This document shows, piece by piece, positions 44,854 through 53,978 of a DNA stretch of 64,000 nt. The DNA is from Candidatus Zixiibacteriota bacterium. GTDB taxonomy: Bacteria; Zixibacteria; MSB-5A5; GN15; JAAZOE01. The notes beneath the pieces are model-generated. The model ran no database searches. It had not been told where the DNA came from and saw only the letters and a list, made by a program, of their open reading frames with translations. The translations under genes and the position numbers were made by a program. Numbering within the stretch: the stretch's first letter is position 1; each line of letters starts with the position of its first letter. The DNA lies in contig DAOUTW010000008.1 in the NCBI GenBank assembly GCA_030668485.1, positions 1 through 64,000 on the forward strand. The letters are read 5' to 3'.

Positions 44854-45057
44854 AACAATCCTCCTTATTATGGGTTAGCACACCTGCGATAAGCGATATT
44901 GCCAATTATCGGTTAGCGAAACTTATTCGGTTTTCAAATGATTACCTGACCAGGAATATATATCCCGGTCCGTACTACTATTCAATCGCATCGCAAAGAT
45001 TTTGATAGTGATTATAATCCAGATGCAATACCGTACACAAAATCTCTTGATAACGCC

Positions 45058-45086
45058 AATGTATAAGAATCTTAATCTGTTGTCAA
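45058..45086 (-). promoter_or_regulatory. Promoter of the small gene/radical SAM unit
   Basis: On the minus strand, TTGACA (45086-45081) and TACATT (45063-45058) are 17 bp apart. The predicted transcript has a leader of about 195 nt before the ATG at 44853, long enough to hold a regulatory structure. Confidence 0.5.
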
Positions 45087-45212
45087 TTTTTTAATTCGAT
45101 GGATATCGGAGTACAAACAAACCCACCCGACGTAGTCCGCTGTTGCGAACAAACTCTGGGCGGGGTACTCGGTTCCGTCCAATCGTAGAGTTTCAATCAT
45201 TCATAAAGCAAG

Positions 45213-45330
45213 AACCCGATCATTGCGAGGAGTGAGACCTTCGCAACGCGGGGGTCGAATGACGAAGCAATCTATCGTTTGATGATCCACGCAGTTACCT
45301 TATGATTATTATAGTTGAAGGAACAAAACC
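45213..45330 (+). repeat. Dispersed repeat B, copy 1
   Basis: A unit of the CATTGCGAGG-to-GACGAAGCAATCTAT type. Its ends ATTGC and GCAAT are inverted, so each unit folds on itself. Other copies are at 45481-45625 and 46560-46755. No protein is encoded; such palindromic units are known as REP-like or MITE-like sequences in many genomes. Confidence 0.65.
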
Positions 45331-45480
45331 CGGATCAAGGTCCGGGGTACACGCTGGGATTGATTCCCTTGTAGAGAAGTTGGGGTGCCCCATCTCTTTA
45401 GAGGTGGGAATTTGAGATTTATCTAATTGCCAATGATTATTCTTGTAACCCTGCGTCTAAAGACGCAGGCCACCCGTGCC
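45329..45480 (+). repeat. Dispersed repeat A, copy 2
   Basis: Identical over 121 bp (45359-45479) with 40328-40448. Repeat B, copy 2, follows it at once, so the two types travel together here. Confidence 0.8.
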
Positions 45481-45625
45481 AACCACAAAAATAGAATCCG
45501 GTCATTGCGAGGAATGAGGCCTACGCACCGCGGGGGTCGAATGACGAAGCAATCTATAATGCGATCATCCTCGCAGTCACCGGATGGCTGTTATAATTGC
45601 AGGCAAAGAACCCGGACCAAGGTCC
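45481..45625 (+). repeat. Dispersed repeat B, copy 2
   Basis: Closely matches 46595-46740, including the lead-in CCAACCACAAAAATAG, the CATTGCGAGG palindrome and the trailing GCAGGCAAAGAACCCGGACC. It lies just upstream of the 237-residue orphan gene. Confidence 0.7.
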
Positions 45626-45771
45626 GGGCCACGATGGTTAATAGTCCCGGGCACCCGGCCACCATTCTGGTGGGGTACAAAGTCGCCTACCCCGCCAACG
45701 GCGGGGCGATTTAAACGTGACATCTTCTCCGCACGTCCTTATTATAGTATTAGTTCAGGGAGGTGTGGGGT

Positions 45772-46485
45772 ATGTCAAACAATTTTCGCAGTCTTGCTTT
45801 TCTATCGTGCATTTTTGCTATTCTAAGCATATTGGGGCCAGTCAATTCTCACAGCAGCAAAATGTTCAGTGGAACTATTGTCCTATTTCAGATAGACGAA
45901 AACAGTCGCATCTTTTGGTCTGTTGATCGCAACTTACCGGAATTACTTATTTCTGACAGCATCATAAGAATTCCTGAAACACCATATATAAATTTTAGCG
46001 GCTTGCGAAGCCTTATTCACGAATTGATTCCTGATCGCAGACGCATAGCTATCATAATCGTTCCTCATCCAAATTCGCACTTTATGGTTACCGATAAAAT
46101 ACTCAAGGTTATCAATCTAGTGGAAATGGAGGTGAATCAAAGCCGCGCGCAATTAATTGGCCTGCCATTCGACAGCCTTCCGCAGCGCGATAAATTCAAA
46201 CTTCTCCATGAATTGTGGCGATGGCAAGATCGTGACACCCGTATCATGCAAAAAGCTTATGCAGCTAACAAAATATTGATTTTCAGACAATCGCCCACTG
46301 CCGAGGAAAACACATTCATATTCAGATACGAAAGCAGCTATTGGAAAAACGAGAGGGACAGCCTTGTTCTTTATCCTCTCACAACAGCCAAACCCGGAAT
46401 TGGCATCCCACCGCCGATTTCGGATGATGATGAAATTGATTTTGGGCCCATTGAACTAAGTCCCCGGCCGCTGAAGAAAAAATAG
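45772..46485 (+). CDS. Exported hypothetical protein inside a repeat-flanked cassette
   Basis: A 237-residue protein. The start is ATG 45772, behind GGGAGGTG. A hydrophobic N-terminus (LAFLSCIFAILSILG) suggests a signal peptide. The mature part has IIPDRRRIAIIIVPHP and an acidic-proline tail, DDDEIDFG before SPRPLKKK. It is AT-richer than the neighbouring operons. It stands between repeat B copies 2 and 3, like a gene carried on a small mobile cassette. No family was recognised. Confidence 0.55.
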   Translation: MSNNFRSLAFLSCIFAILSILGPVNSHSSKMFSGTIVLFQIDENSRIFWSVDRNLPELLISDSIIRIPETPYINFSGLRSLIHELIPDRRRIAIIIVPHPNSHFMVTDKILKVINLVEMEVNQSRAQLIGLPFDSLPQRDKFKLLHELWRWQDRDTRIMQKAYAANKILIFRQSPTAEENTFIFRYESSYWKNERDSLVLYPLTTAKPGIGIPPPISDDDEIDFGPIELSPRPLKKK

Positions 46486-46559
46486 GACGTGAGCAGCAGC
46501 GTGAATCGTTTCGTTTAATGGAGGGATTATGAAGTTTATCTTTGACTACTTTATTGATC

Positions 46560-46755
46560 TTGCATCCCTGCGTCCAAAGATGACAGGCCACGCGTGCCAA
46601 CCACAAAAATAGAATCCGGTCATTGCGAGGAATGAGGCCTACGCACCGCGTGGGTCGAATGACGAAGCAATCTATCGCGTGATGATCCTCGCAGTTATCT
46701 TAAGATTGTTATAATTGCAGGCAAAGAACCCGGACCGAGGTCCGGGGCACACGGG
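46560..46755 (+). repeat. Dispersed repeat B, copy 3
   Basis: Starts with a degenerate end of repeat A (CATCCCTGCGTCCAAAGA) and continues as repeat B to CCGAGGTCCGGGG. It closes the right side of the orphan-gene cassette. The remaining bases to 46815 are similar low-value intergenic DNA. Confidence 0.65.
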
Positions 46756-46815
46756 TTAGTCGTACCGGGCACCCGGCGCACCCGGCGGCGAATCGGGCAC
46801 CACGCACCCGAGCGG

Positions 46816-47424
46816 TTAAGTGATAGATCGGTTCCCTCTTTTCCGATTGCACTTAAGACAAGTCAATCTTAGATTTTGTTCTTCAGAGCTACCGCCTTTA
46901 CTTATAGGAATAATATGGTCAAATTCAATTTCATCATCTCGTAGATGGCGCCCGCAAATTTGGCATAAGTAATTATCCCGACGAACGATTCGTAGCATAA
47001 CAGACCTTGGAATATTTCTTCCTATTCTTCTCAATTCTTTGGTTTCAGTAAAGGGCTCGTTTACGAAAAAAACTGGGCACAAGTGCCCGAAGATCTCACA
47101 TGATTTTTCCTTGTCCGATTTATCAATTATTTCTGGGTATTCCTCGGGGTTGAATTCAGCAACCTGTTTTTTAAACACTTTTGCTTTTTCTGCATCATAC
47201 GCATTTTTATCCAATTGTTGTTTTAAAAATTCGTTATGTGCCTTAGCTTCACCCCTTGTTTTGGGTAATAGAGGAAAATCTTCCACTACTGGACCATATG
47301 GACAATATTTGAGCTCCCAGCAAGGTTTGCAAATATTCTTTGTTCTTCTATCCCAATCCTTGCGGACTACATCATCAGGCGTATCAGAGTTGTAGCCCAA
47401 TTTCATCTTTATAGAATCATCCAT
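46816..47424 (-). CDS. HNH endonuclease domain protein
   Basis: A 202-residue protein. The C-terminal 60 residues form an HNH nuclease fold: LCQICGRHL with paired Cys, then EFDHIIPISKGGSSEEQNL and CLKCNRKRG. The N-terminal part has Cys pairs (CKPCWELKYCPYGP) that may bind zinc, then a charged helical stretch. Such proteins occur as stand-alone nucleases, often mobile or defence-linked. Its location beside repeat-rich DNA fits a mobile history. Confidence 0.8.
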   Translation of the reverse strand: MDDSIKMKLGYNSDTPDDVVRKDWDRRTKNICKPCWELKYCPYGPVVEDFPLLPKTRGEAKAHNEFLKQQLDKNAYDAEKAKVFKKQVAEFNPEEYPEIIDKSDKEKSCEIFGHLCPVFFVNEPFTETKELRRIGRNIPRSVMLRIVRRDNYLCQICGRHLRDDEIEFDHIIPISKGGSSEEQNLRLTCLKCNRKRGNRSIT

Positions 47425-47489
47425 TGATTTGATGCCTCCCCAAACTTATCAGTAAATGGCGCGAATCATTAAAGAAATCTATCCATCAA

Positions 47490-47521
47490 CCATACTGCCA
47501 GCCGCGGTCACGGCCGAGGCT
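47490..47521 (-). repeat. Duplicated fragment of the PEPCK gene's end
   Basis: A stretch with CCGCGGTCACGGCCGAG closely repeats the final codons of the PEPCK gene at 47583-47617, about 93 bp away. It looks like the scar of an insertion or a partial duplication. The spacer between contains another dispersed repeat (GAACCCAGGTCATC). Confidence 0.5.
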
Positions 47522-47579
47522 TGTTGTTGAACACCGAACCCAGGTCATCCGCGCGACAGCCGAAGACAGGCTTTGCCTG

Positions 47580-49439
47580 TTAACCATACCGCCAGCCGCG
47601 GTCGCGGCCGAGTCGTTCGTTCGGCTTCCAGTCAACCAGTTTCTTGACCGGTTTGCCGGTATCCTTCGGTGGCGGGATGTCGTCTTTTTTCTTCGATGAA
47701 ATAAATACTTTGGGCGCTTTTTCCTGAGCGATACTATATGACTCTTCCGCGGCGCGGATAATTTCCGGCATCAACCACTCTTCGGCCACAGCTTCAGTAA
47801 ACTTGCGACGGCCGCTGACGATGTCGCGGACATAATTGTCAATCTGATCCTGCGAATAATACGCCTCGGGACGATATGCGGTCAGGTCCACACCCTCGGC
47901 GGAAACTATCGTTTCGGTGCCGAGGAAACTGTCCTGATACTTATTGGTGCCGCGCAGGTCGCCGCGCTGGATGGCGGCCATGGTGTCGATCGGAACCCGC
48001 TCGGTTTTGCGAATCATATTCTTGTTGCCGGCATCGTCCTTCTCGATAATCTCGCCCATCCCGCCGGTATTGTATTGATAGAAATGAACCTTATCGGGAA
48101 AACTACTGGCCAGATCCATGATGATGCGGTAAAACTGGTTGATCTTATGCGCCCGCGATCCGACAATAAACGGATCGGTGCCGACCGTCCGGACCGATTC
48201 GCCCGCCTTGGCCGGGTTTGATGCATAACTATGGCTCGATTCACCCCAAAGATATGCCAGCGCCGCTTGAATCGGCGTCAACCGCTGCGCGAAAGTCATA
48301 ATCGTATTACGGCGAGTGATGAACGCGAAGACAATCCCGTCGAGTTCATCGACCGGCGGCAGATTGAGGGTATGATACCAGATATCTTTCATGGCAAAGG
48401 GCCAGTGGCCGCGGTCGATTTTCAACTGCTTACGCGCGATCACGCCGCGACCATTGCCGCACAGATTTTCATCAAGGAAATCGGGGTTGCCGTCGGCGTT
48501 GATCATGACATTTTCATAGAGCGCGCTTTTATGCACCAGCGAGTTGTACATCGATTCCTGCAGTTTGGCATCGACATCGGTTTTGACAAAGTAATTGAAT
48601 TCCGAGCCGTAGGCGGTTCCGTCGTTTTTCAAAAAGCAGATATCATCCTGACAGACCAGAGTCCGTTCGCCCTTTTTCCAGTCGAGACCGAGCTGATGGC
48701 ATGACCAGGTGCTTTTGCCGGTGGCTGACAGCCCGAACAGCAAAACGCCGTAGCGTTTCAGCTTGTTGGTCTTGGCATCGCGGATGACAACCACCTTTGT
48801 TCCGGCATGCAATCCCAGCATCCCGAGCGAATCGGCATAATGCATACCGTTGCGCAGGAAACCCTTCTTGTCCTCGCCCATATAGTCGGAGCCGAGAACG
48901 AGGGTAGTATTATGATCGGGCAACATCAACGCCTGCTGGCGGATTTGATGTTCTTCCGGTATATGAATCAGAGTGAATTCGGGCCCGGGAGCATTCGTAA
49001 CCGGCCCCATGGTATTACCCCACATGTAGGCCAGCCGATAATTTTTCAGATCGGCGACCGACATATAGAGGTTACATTTCGGGTTATACTCGCCGTTCTG
49101 CCCCATCTGGCGGCGCAGCTTGACGAACGGCAGAGTTTCCATCAGGTGCAAAACCTTGTCCAACTCTTCCGGGGCCTTCTTGATAATATTTTTCTTTCCA
49201 TCGGGCAGATGAAACTCGCGGACTTTTTCGCTTCCCAAATAACAGGTCTTGCCGCCGATACGGCTGGAGACCGCCGAACGCCATCCCCATGAACCGAACT
49301 TGGTCTGCGTTCCGGTCCTGATGGCCGGTTCGCGCAGATCTTCGAGGGTCACTTCCTTGATATTGGGGCCGTTGAGCCGCCGTTGCAGGTCCCGGCTAAA
49401 CCGGGCGTACAACTCTAAATCATATATCGAATCAGACAT
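47580..49439 (-). CDS. pckA: ATP-type phosphoenolpyruvate carboxykinase, divergent
   Basis: A 619-residue enzyme that should convert oxaloacetate and ATP to PEP and CO2. The kinase-1 motif FGLSATGKST (about 235-244) and CQDDICF (kinase-2-like) are present. It is longer than the usual 530-540 residues and its motifs deviate from the textbook forms (FGLSGTGKTT, GDDE), so it is a divergent member. It is the last gene of a tight operon with ndk and an aminotransferase fused to a PEPCK-like domain. Confidence 0.82.
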   Translation of the reverse strand: MSDSIYDLELYARFSRDLQRRLNGPNIKEVTLEDLREPAIRTGTQTKFGSWGWRSAVSSRIGGKTCYLGSEKVREFHLPDGKKNIIKKAPEELDKVLHLMETLPFVKLRRQMGQNGEYNPKCNLYMSVADLKNYRLAYMWGNTMGPVTNAPGPEFTLIHIPEEHQIRQQALMLPDHNTTLVLGSDYMGEDKKGFLRNGMHYADSLGMLGLHAGTKVVVIRDAKTNKLKRYGVLLFGLSATGKSTWSCHQLGLDWKKGERTLVCQDDICFLKNDGTAYGSEFNYFVKTDVDAKLQESMYNSLVHKSALYENVMINADGNPDFLDENLCGNGRGVIARKQLKIDRGHWPFAMKDIWYHTLNLPPVDELDGIVFAFITRRNTIMTFAQRLTPIQAALAYLWGESSHSYASNPAKAGESVRTVGTDPFIVGSRAHKINQFYRIIMDLASSFPDKVHFYQYNTGGMGEIIEKDDAGNKNMIRKTERVPIDTMAAIQRGDLRGTNKYQDSFLGTETIVSAEGVDLTAYRPEAYYSQDQIDNYVRDIVSGRRKFTEAVAEEWLMPEIIRAAEESYSIAQEKAPKVFISSKKKDDIPPPKDTGKPVKKLVDWKPNERLGRDRGWRYG

Positions 49440-49442
49440 TTC

Positions 49443-49868
49443 TTACTGTCCCTTGGGCAGGATTTCATCTTCACGGAAAAAGAAAGCCACTTCGGCTTTG
49501 GCCGTATCGGGGCCATCCGATCCGTGCACTACGTTTTTTTCCACCGAGGTGCCATATTCACGCCTGATGGTATTGTATTTCGCTTTGGCCGGGTCGGTGG
49601 CGCCCATAAGTTCGCGCCATCTTTCGATGGAGCTATGACCGCCGAGGACCATGACGACAACCGGGCCGGAGGTCATAAACTCAACCAGCGATTTATAAAA
49701 CGGCCGGCTCTCATGAACGGCGTAAAACCTCTGCGCATCGTCCTTGCTGAGCTTGACAACTTTCATTCCGCGCAGTATCAGGCCTGACTTTTCAATTTTG
49801 GCGATAATGTTTCCGGCCAGTTTGCGACTGACAGCGTCCGGTTTGATTATGCCCAGTGTATTGGCCAC
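49443..49868 (-). CDS. ndk: Nucleoside diphosphate kinase
   Basis: A full-length 141-residue enzyme that exchanges phosphate between nucleoside tri- and diphosphates. The active-site His (H115) lies in NVVHGSDG, and LGIIKPDAV starts the protein. It is set 3 nt before pckA and 9 nt after the aminotransferase fusion. Balancing nucleotides for a PEPCK that consumes ATP is a plausible reason for the linkage. Confidence 0.96.
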   Translation of the reverse strand: MANTLGIIKPDAVSRKLAGNIIAKIEKSGLILRGMKVVKLSKDDAQRFYAVHESRPFYKSLVEFMTSGPVVVMVLGGHSSIERWRELMGATDPAKAKYNTIRREYGTSVEKNVVHGSDGPDTAKAEVAFFFREDEILPKGQ

Positions 49869-49877
49869 GACGGCCTC

Positions 49878-52223
49878 CTATCCTATCAATTCCCGGATAC
49901 GCGCCTTGAGCGCCTCCGGCGGCATTGCCGCAATGTTGACTTTGTACGCAGCGGCCACCCGGAACAACTGATGGAAATTGCGCCGTTGCAAATCTTCCTG
50001 GTCCACCGATGACGCCAGCATATACGGATTGAAAAACGGCTGCGTCATAAACGGCGACATCCCGCCGTCTTCCGGCACCCGATAATTTCCGGCCGTGATA
50101 TATTCCAGCGCGTCTTCCGGCGAAAGCTTCTCGACTGCCGGTCCGTTCGGGTCGCAACTCAGCATTACCACCGCTTTCAGGCGAGTCCGCTTGACATACC
50201 GCTGCGGCCCATTGATCCAGGCAGGATCGATCATCGCCCGCGAATCTTTCGATCCCCAATAGCAATACGGATCGCCGAGATCGAGCGGGCACTCGTTTTG
50301 GAGCGCCTTCATGTTGGTCCAGTCGGCGCGGGTAGTGACGACATTTTCACATTTACTGCGGTCGAATATCCGCGCATAACGGGGGAATTTCTCCGCGACC
50401 GATGTCTTGAAATAAAATTTCCGTTCGGGAGCGTCGGCAATCGCCTCGTCGCCTCGATATCGGACAAACATCCAGTCGTTGGTCACGAATCGGGAATTGT
50501 CTTCTTCCAGAAGGCGGCTAAAGGTCGTTCCGCGCTTCATTCCCTTCGGTCCGATCAGAGCTATACCGCGCCCGTTGAAATCGAGACAGGCGGCGCGGAT
50601 ACCATGCACATCAAGCAGTCTTTCGCTGGCATGGGCCACCATCGCCAGAGCCCAGCTTCGCACCTGACCGTAATAGGTGGTGTTGAACATGACCGCCGTC
50701 TTCATATCCTGATTGTAATAGGCATACGGCTTGCGTCCGGCAACACCGTCGACGGCGTAGATGATTCCATGCGGTTCGAGGTCGGATTCGAGTTGAGCCG
50801 GATACCAGTTCTCGACCCAGAAATCATACAGATGCGGTACATTGGTCCTGAGTTGAATGATAATGCCGTTGATATTGGCATTCCATTCGAAATACCGATC
50901 ATACGGCAGGGCCGCTTCGGCCTCTTGCACAAGAGCATCGCGCTCTTCGATGGCAATTGCCGTTTCGGCTTCGGTATTCTTCCGCGGATTGGTCATGACA
51001 TTCTGCAAAGCCACCCGTTTGTATTTCGGCGATTCTTTCAGTCGAGCCATAGCCTCGATTACCCGGTCGGTGCCTTCTTCGATTTTTTCCATCGAGGTCG
51101 AATACGAAAAGCGAATATTGTCTTCGGCTCCGAACGCGCTTCCCGGAACCAGAGCCACCGCCGCCTCGCGGAGAAGATAATATGACAGGCCGTAGGAGTT
51201 ACGGATTTTCATACCGCCGTATTCCGTGTTATAATAAGCCGACACATTCGGGAACAGGTAGAAGGCTCCTTGCGGTTCAAAGCATGACACATTCGGGATC
51301 CGGCGTAATTTGTTGATCATGTAATTGCGGCGGGTCTGGAATTCGGCCACCATCTGGCTGATTTCGCTTTGATTTCCCGACAATGCCTCCGCTGCCGCTT
51401 TCTGCGCTATCGAATTGGCGTTGGAAGTCGAATGCGACTGGATGATACTCATCGCCGAGATAATTTCCCGCGGTCCCATCGCAAAGCCGATACGCCATCC
51501 GGTCATGGAATAGGCTTTTGAGACGCCATTGACGACCACAGATTTATCTTTGATTTTGTCACCCAGGGCGCCTACCGAGGTGAACTTATAGCCGTCATAT
51601 GTCACTTTGTCATAGATTTCATCAGCGATAACGACCAGCCCTTCAGCGACAGCGATCTCGCATATTTCCTGCAATTGTTCCCTGGTATATGCTCCGCCGG
51701 TCGGATTGCTGGGGTTGTTGAGGATCAACGCTTTGGTATTGAAATTGAGATTGGCTTTGAGTTCGTCCGGGGTAAGGAGAAAACCGTTCTCCTCGCGAGT
51801 CGGGACGATTACCGGCTTACCTTCGGCCATCAATACCATCTGAGGATATGACACCCAGTACGGTGCCGGAATGATCACTTCCTCGTCGCGGCTGACAATC
51901 GCCATGAGCAGGTTATAGAGGCATTGTTTCCCGCCGGTGCCGACAATGATTTGATTCTTCTGATATTCGATTCCCTGATCTTCGCGGAATCGAGTGCGAA
52001 TCGCCTCTTTCAGTTCCGGGATGCCGTCGTTGGCGGTGTACCCGGTAAAATTGTTATCGATGGCCTTTTTTCCCGCGTCCTTGATATTGGTCGGGGTGTT
52101 GAAATCAGGCTCCCCGACGGAAAAATCAATGACGTCAATCCCCTCGGCTTTCATCGCCCTGGCCTTGGCGCTGATGCGCAGGGTCGGGGAAAGTTCGAGA
52201 CGGCCGATCCTGTTGGATATCAT
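49878..52223 (-). CDS. Aminotransferase fused to a PEPCK-like domain
   Basis: A 781-residue fusion. Residues 1-395 are a class I aminotransferase of the aspartate type: NNPSNPTGGAYT, DEIYDKV and the PLP lysine K236 in GVSKAYSMTGWRIG. From about 430 on comes a domain with a degenerate phosphate-binding loop (GPKGMKRGTT, near 558-567), similar to the PEPCK/HPr-kinase fold, and a conserved NFHQLFRV region near the end. A single unbroken frame covers both. The neighbours pckA and ndk suggest a route from aspartate via oxaloacetate to PEP. The second domain may be regulatory since its loop lacks the normal Gly-Lys-Thr. Confidence 0.8.
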   Translation of the reverse strand: MISNRIGRLELSPTLRISAKARAMKAEGIDVIDFSVGEPDFNTPTNIKDAGKKAIDNNFTGYTANDGIPELKEAIRTRFREDQGIEYQKNQIIVGTGGKQCLYNLLMAIVSRDEEVIIPAPYWVSYPQMVLMAEGKPVIVPTREENGFLLTPDELKANLNFNTKALILNNPSNPTGGAYTREQLQEICEIAVAEGLVVIADEIYDKVTYDGYKFTSVGALGDKIKDKSVVVNGVSKAYSMTGWRIGFAMGPREIISAMSIIQSHSTSNANSIAQKAAAEALSGNQSEISQMVAEFQTRRNYMINKLRRIPNVSCFEPQGAFYLFPNVSAYYNTEYGGMKIRNSYGLSYYLLREAAVALVPGSAFGAEDNIRFSYSTSMEKIEEGTDRVIEAMARLKESPKYKRVALQNVMTNPRKNTEAETAIAIEERDALVQEAEAALPYDRYFEWNANINGIIIQLRTNVPHLYDFWVENWYPAQLESDLEPHGIIYAVDGVAGRKPYAYYNQDMKTAVMFNTTYYGQVRSWALAMVAHASERLLDVHGIRAACLDFNGRGIALIGPKGMKRGTTFSRLLEEDNSRFVTNDWMFVRYRGDEAIADAPERKFYFKTSVAEKFPRYARIFDRSKCENVVTTRADWTNMKALQNECPLDLGDPYCYWGSKDSRAMIDPAWINGPQRYVKRTRLKAVVMLSCDPNGPAVEKLSPEDALEYITAGNYRVPEDGGMSPFMTQPFFNPYMLASSVDQEDLQRRNFHQLFRVAAAYKVNIAAMPPEALKARIRELIG

Positions 52224-52226
52224 CGT

Positions 52227-53621
52227 TTATCCCTCGTCCGGATCGCCTGGCGACAGTTTTCCCGGATCATTTTTCGTTTTGGCCATTTTCTTGATCCACT
52301 CTTCCAGGTCAAATCCTGACAGCGATTTGACGACCGTCGGCAGTTGCGTCATCATCGAGGCCATTTCGCCGGTGATTTTCGAAGTCCCCATCGTGCCGTC
52401 GTTGGAGACCATGACGATCTTATCGATCTTGGAAAGCGGCGCGGCCATTTCGCGGGCCAGTTCCGGCATTTTGTCGAACATCATCTGCAACAGAGCCGGC
52501 TCAGAATAGGAGTTCCACGACTCGGCTTTCTTACGCATGGCGTCAGCTTCGGCCTGGCCAACCTTTTCAATCAGTTCCGCTTCGACAATACCCTGGACCC
52601 GTTTGGCTTCGGCCATACCTTTGGCTTCGGCTTCAAGGCGATACTGTTCTGCCGCAGCCGGCTTACGCACCGTCGCTTCCAGTTCCTGCTCGACACGCTC
52701 GATTTCTTTTTTCTCCAGCTCGATAACCGATTCTTTTTCGATCAGTTTGACTTTGCCTTCTTCGGTTTTCAATTCCTGGTTGAGTTTGTGACGTTCCAAC
52801 TCATAGGCGAAATCGGCGTCGGCTTTCTTGCTGTTGAGAGATTTCTGCAGTTCAGCCTTTTTCAGTTCGAAATCCTGATTCGCTTTGGCGACTTCGGTTT
52901 CGGCGACTATCTTGGCGATATCTCCCTCTTTCTTCGCCCCAGCCGACTTGATGATGGCATCCCTCGCCGCTTCGGCTTCAGCCACTTCGGCATCACGCCG
53001 GGCCTCAACAATACGCGGTTTTCCCAGAGCCTCAAGATATCCCGATGGATCGGTGATCTCTTTGAGATTGAAGGAAAGCAGCTTCAGCCCCATATTGGCG
53101 AAGTACTGCTCCACCTCCCCGAACACCTTCGAGGTGAAATCTTTGCGGTTCTTATTGAGTGATTCAAGATTTAAGGTACCGATCAAAGCTCTCGATGAAC
53201 CTTCCAGCGTACGCAGGGCGACATCGCGAATGTCGGTCACCGGTTTACCCAGGAACTGTTCCGCTGCCAGATGAATCGAGGCTTCATCGCCGGAGATTTT
53301 TACTTCCGCCGTCCCGAGGATGTTGCAACGGATACCGTTGGTCGAAATGGCGTTTTCGACCTGAATATTCATCGGGATAATTTCCAGGGGCAAAATCTGC
53401 GCCTGCTCGATAAAAGGCCGTACAAAGGTACCACCGCCGATACGGAATCGATATCCCACCTGTCTTGATGATCCGTCCGGCAGGGTCACACTACGTTTCC
53501 TCCCACCGGAAATAATCAGCACTTCGTTGGGGCCGACTTTCCGGTAGTTCTTCAGAAACATCACCACAATCGCCGCCAAAACGACGATGGCCACGATAAC
53601 AATAATCAAAAGGGAACTCAC
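52227..53621 (-). CDS. Flotillin-like SPFH membrane protein
   Basis: A 464-residue protein. The start is GTG 53621, behind AAGGAG; a longer frame from 53660 is rejected. One membrane segment (about 3-25) is followed by an SPFH/band 7 domain, then a long charged coiled coil rich in Ala, Glu and Lys (AEVAEAEAARDAIIKSAGAK onward), and the C-terminal flotillin region. Flotillins organise membrane microdomains. The gene ends 3 nt before the aminotransferase fusion and heads the metabolic operon, a surprising partner. Confidence 0.9.
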   Translation of the reverse strand: MSSLLIIVIVAIVVLAAIVVMFLKNYRKVGPNEVLIISGGRKRSVTLPDGSSRQVGYRFRIGGGTFVRPFIEQAQILPLEIIPMNIQVENAISTNGIRCNILGTAEVKISGDEASIHLAAEQFLGKPVTDIRDVALRTLEGSSRALIGTLNLESLNKNRKDFTSKVFGEVEQYFANMGLKLLSFNLKEITDPSGYLEALGKPRIVEARRDAEVAEAEAARDAIIKSAGAKKEGDIAKIVAETEVAKANQDFELKKAELQKSLNSKKADADFAYELERHKLNQELKTEEGKVKLIEKESVIELEKKEIERVEQELEATVRKPAAAEQYRLEAEAKGMAEAKRVQGIVEAELIEKVGQAEADAMRKKAESWNSYSEPALLQMMFDKMPELAREMAAPLSKIDKIVMVSNDGTMGTSKITGEMASMMTQLPTVVKSLSGFDLEEWIKKMAKTKNDPGKLSPGDPDEG

Positions 53622-53650
53622 CTTATGCTCTCCTTGCGAAGAATGAAAAG

Positions 53651-53670
53651 GCGGCGCCACAGGCCGCCGC
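53651..53670 (-). other. GC-rich stem-loop ahead of the flotillin operon
   Basis: GCGGC pairs with GCCGC around GCCACAG. On the plus strand it is followed by TTTATTTT, as in a terminator, but no plus-strand gene lies upstream. On the minus strand it sits in the leader of the flotillin gene. Confidence 0.35.
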
Positions 53671-53878
53671 TTTATTTTCGTTTTTTAGGTGAGCAAGATA
53701 AATTTTTCACAAGCGGATGTCAACCGATCTTTTGCCTTTTGGACCGATTAAAAGGCTGGAACATATTGAAAAATCAGGCCTTTTTAGGCACAGAACTTAC
53801 TTTGTACGTATTCAATTTTCGGCCCGGAAAGGCAGGAATTCCCGTGGTTATGCCGTTTGCGATATTTGGCCGGTTATA

Positions 53879-53907
53879 TTGTCATTTGGGCAAAAATATA
53901 TTATATA
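53879..53907 (+). promoter_or_regulatory. Promoter of the ammonia-lyase gene
   Basis: TTGTCA (53879-53884) and TATATA (53902-53907), 17 bp apart, 72 bp upstream of the start. Confidence 0.5.
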
Positions 53908-53978
53908 TCCGCTTCCGGGGTGGTTGTCTCATCGCTGCCGCGGACTTAAAAAATCGAGTTTATTAGAAAGAGGTTACC

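Noticed and set aside
50298..51185. Long open frame antisense to the aminotransferase fusion
   Set aside because: Conserved PLP and PEPCK-like motifs are on the other strand; no motif or ribosome binding site supports this one.
52344..53162. Phe-rich open frame antisense to flotillin
   Set aside because: Its composition is the mirror of the Glu/Lys/Ala coiled coil, so it is an artefact.
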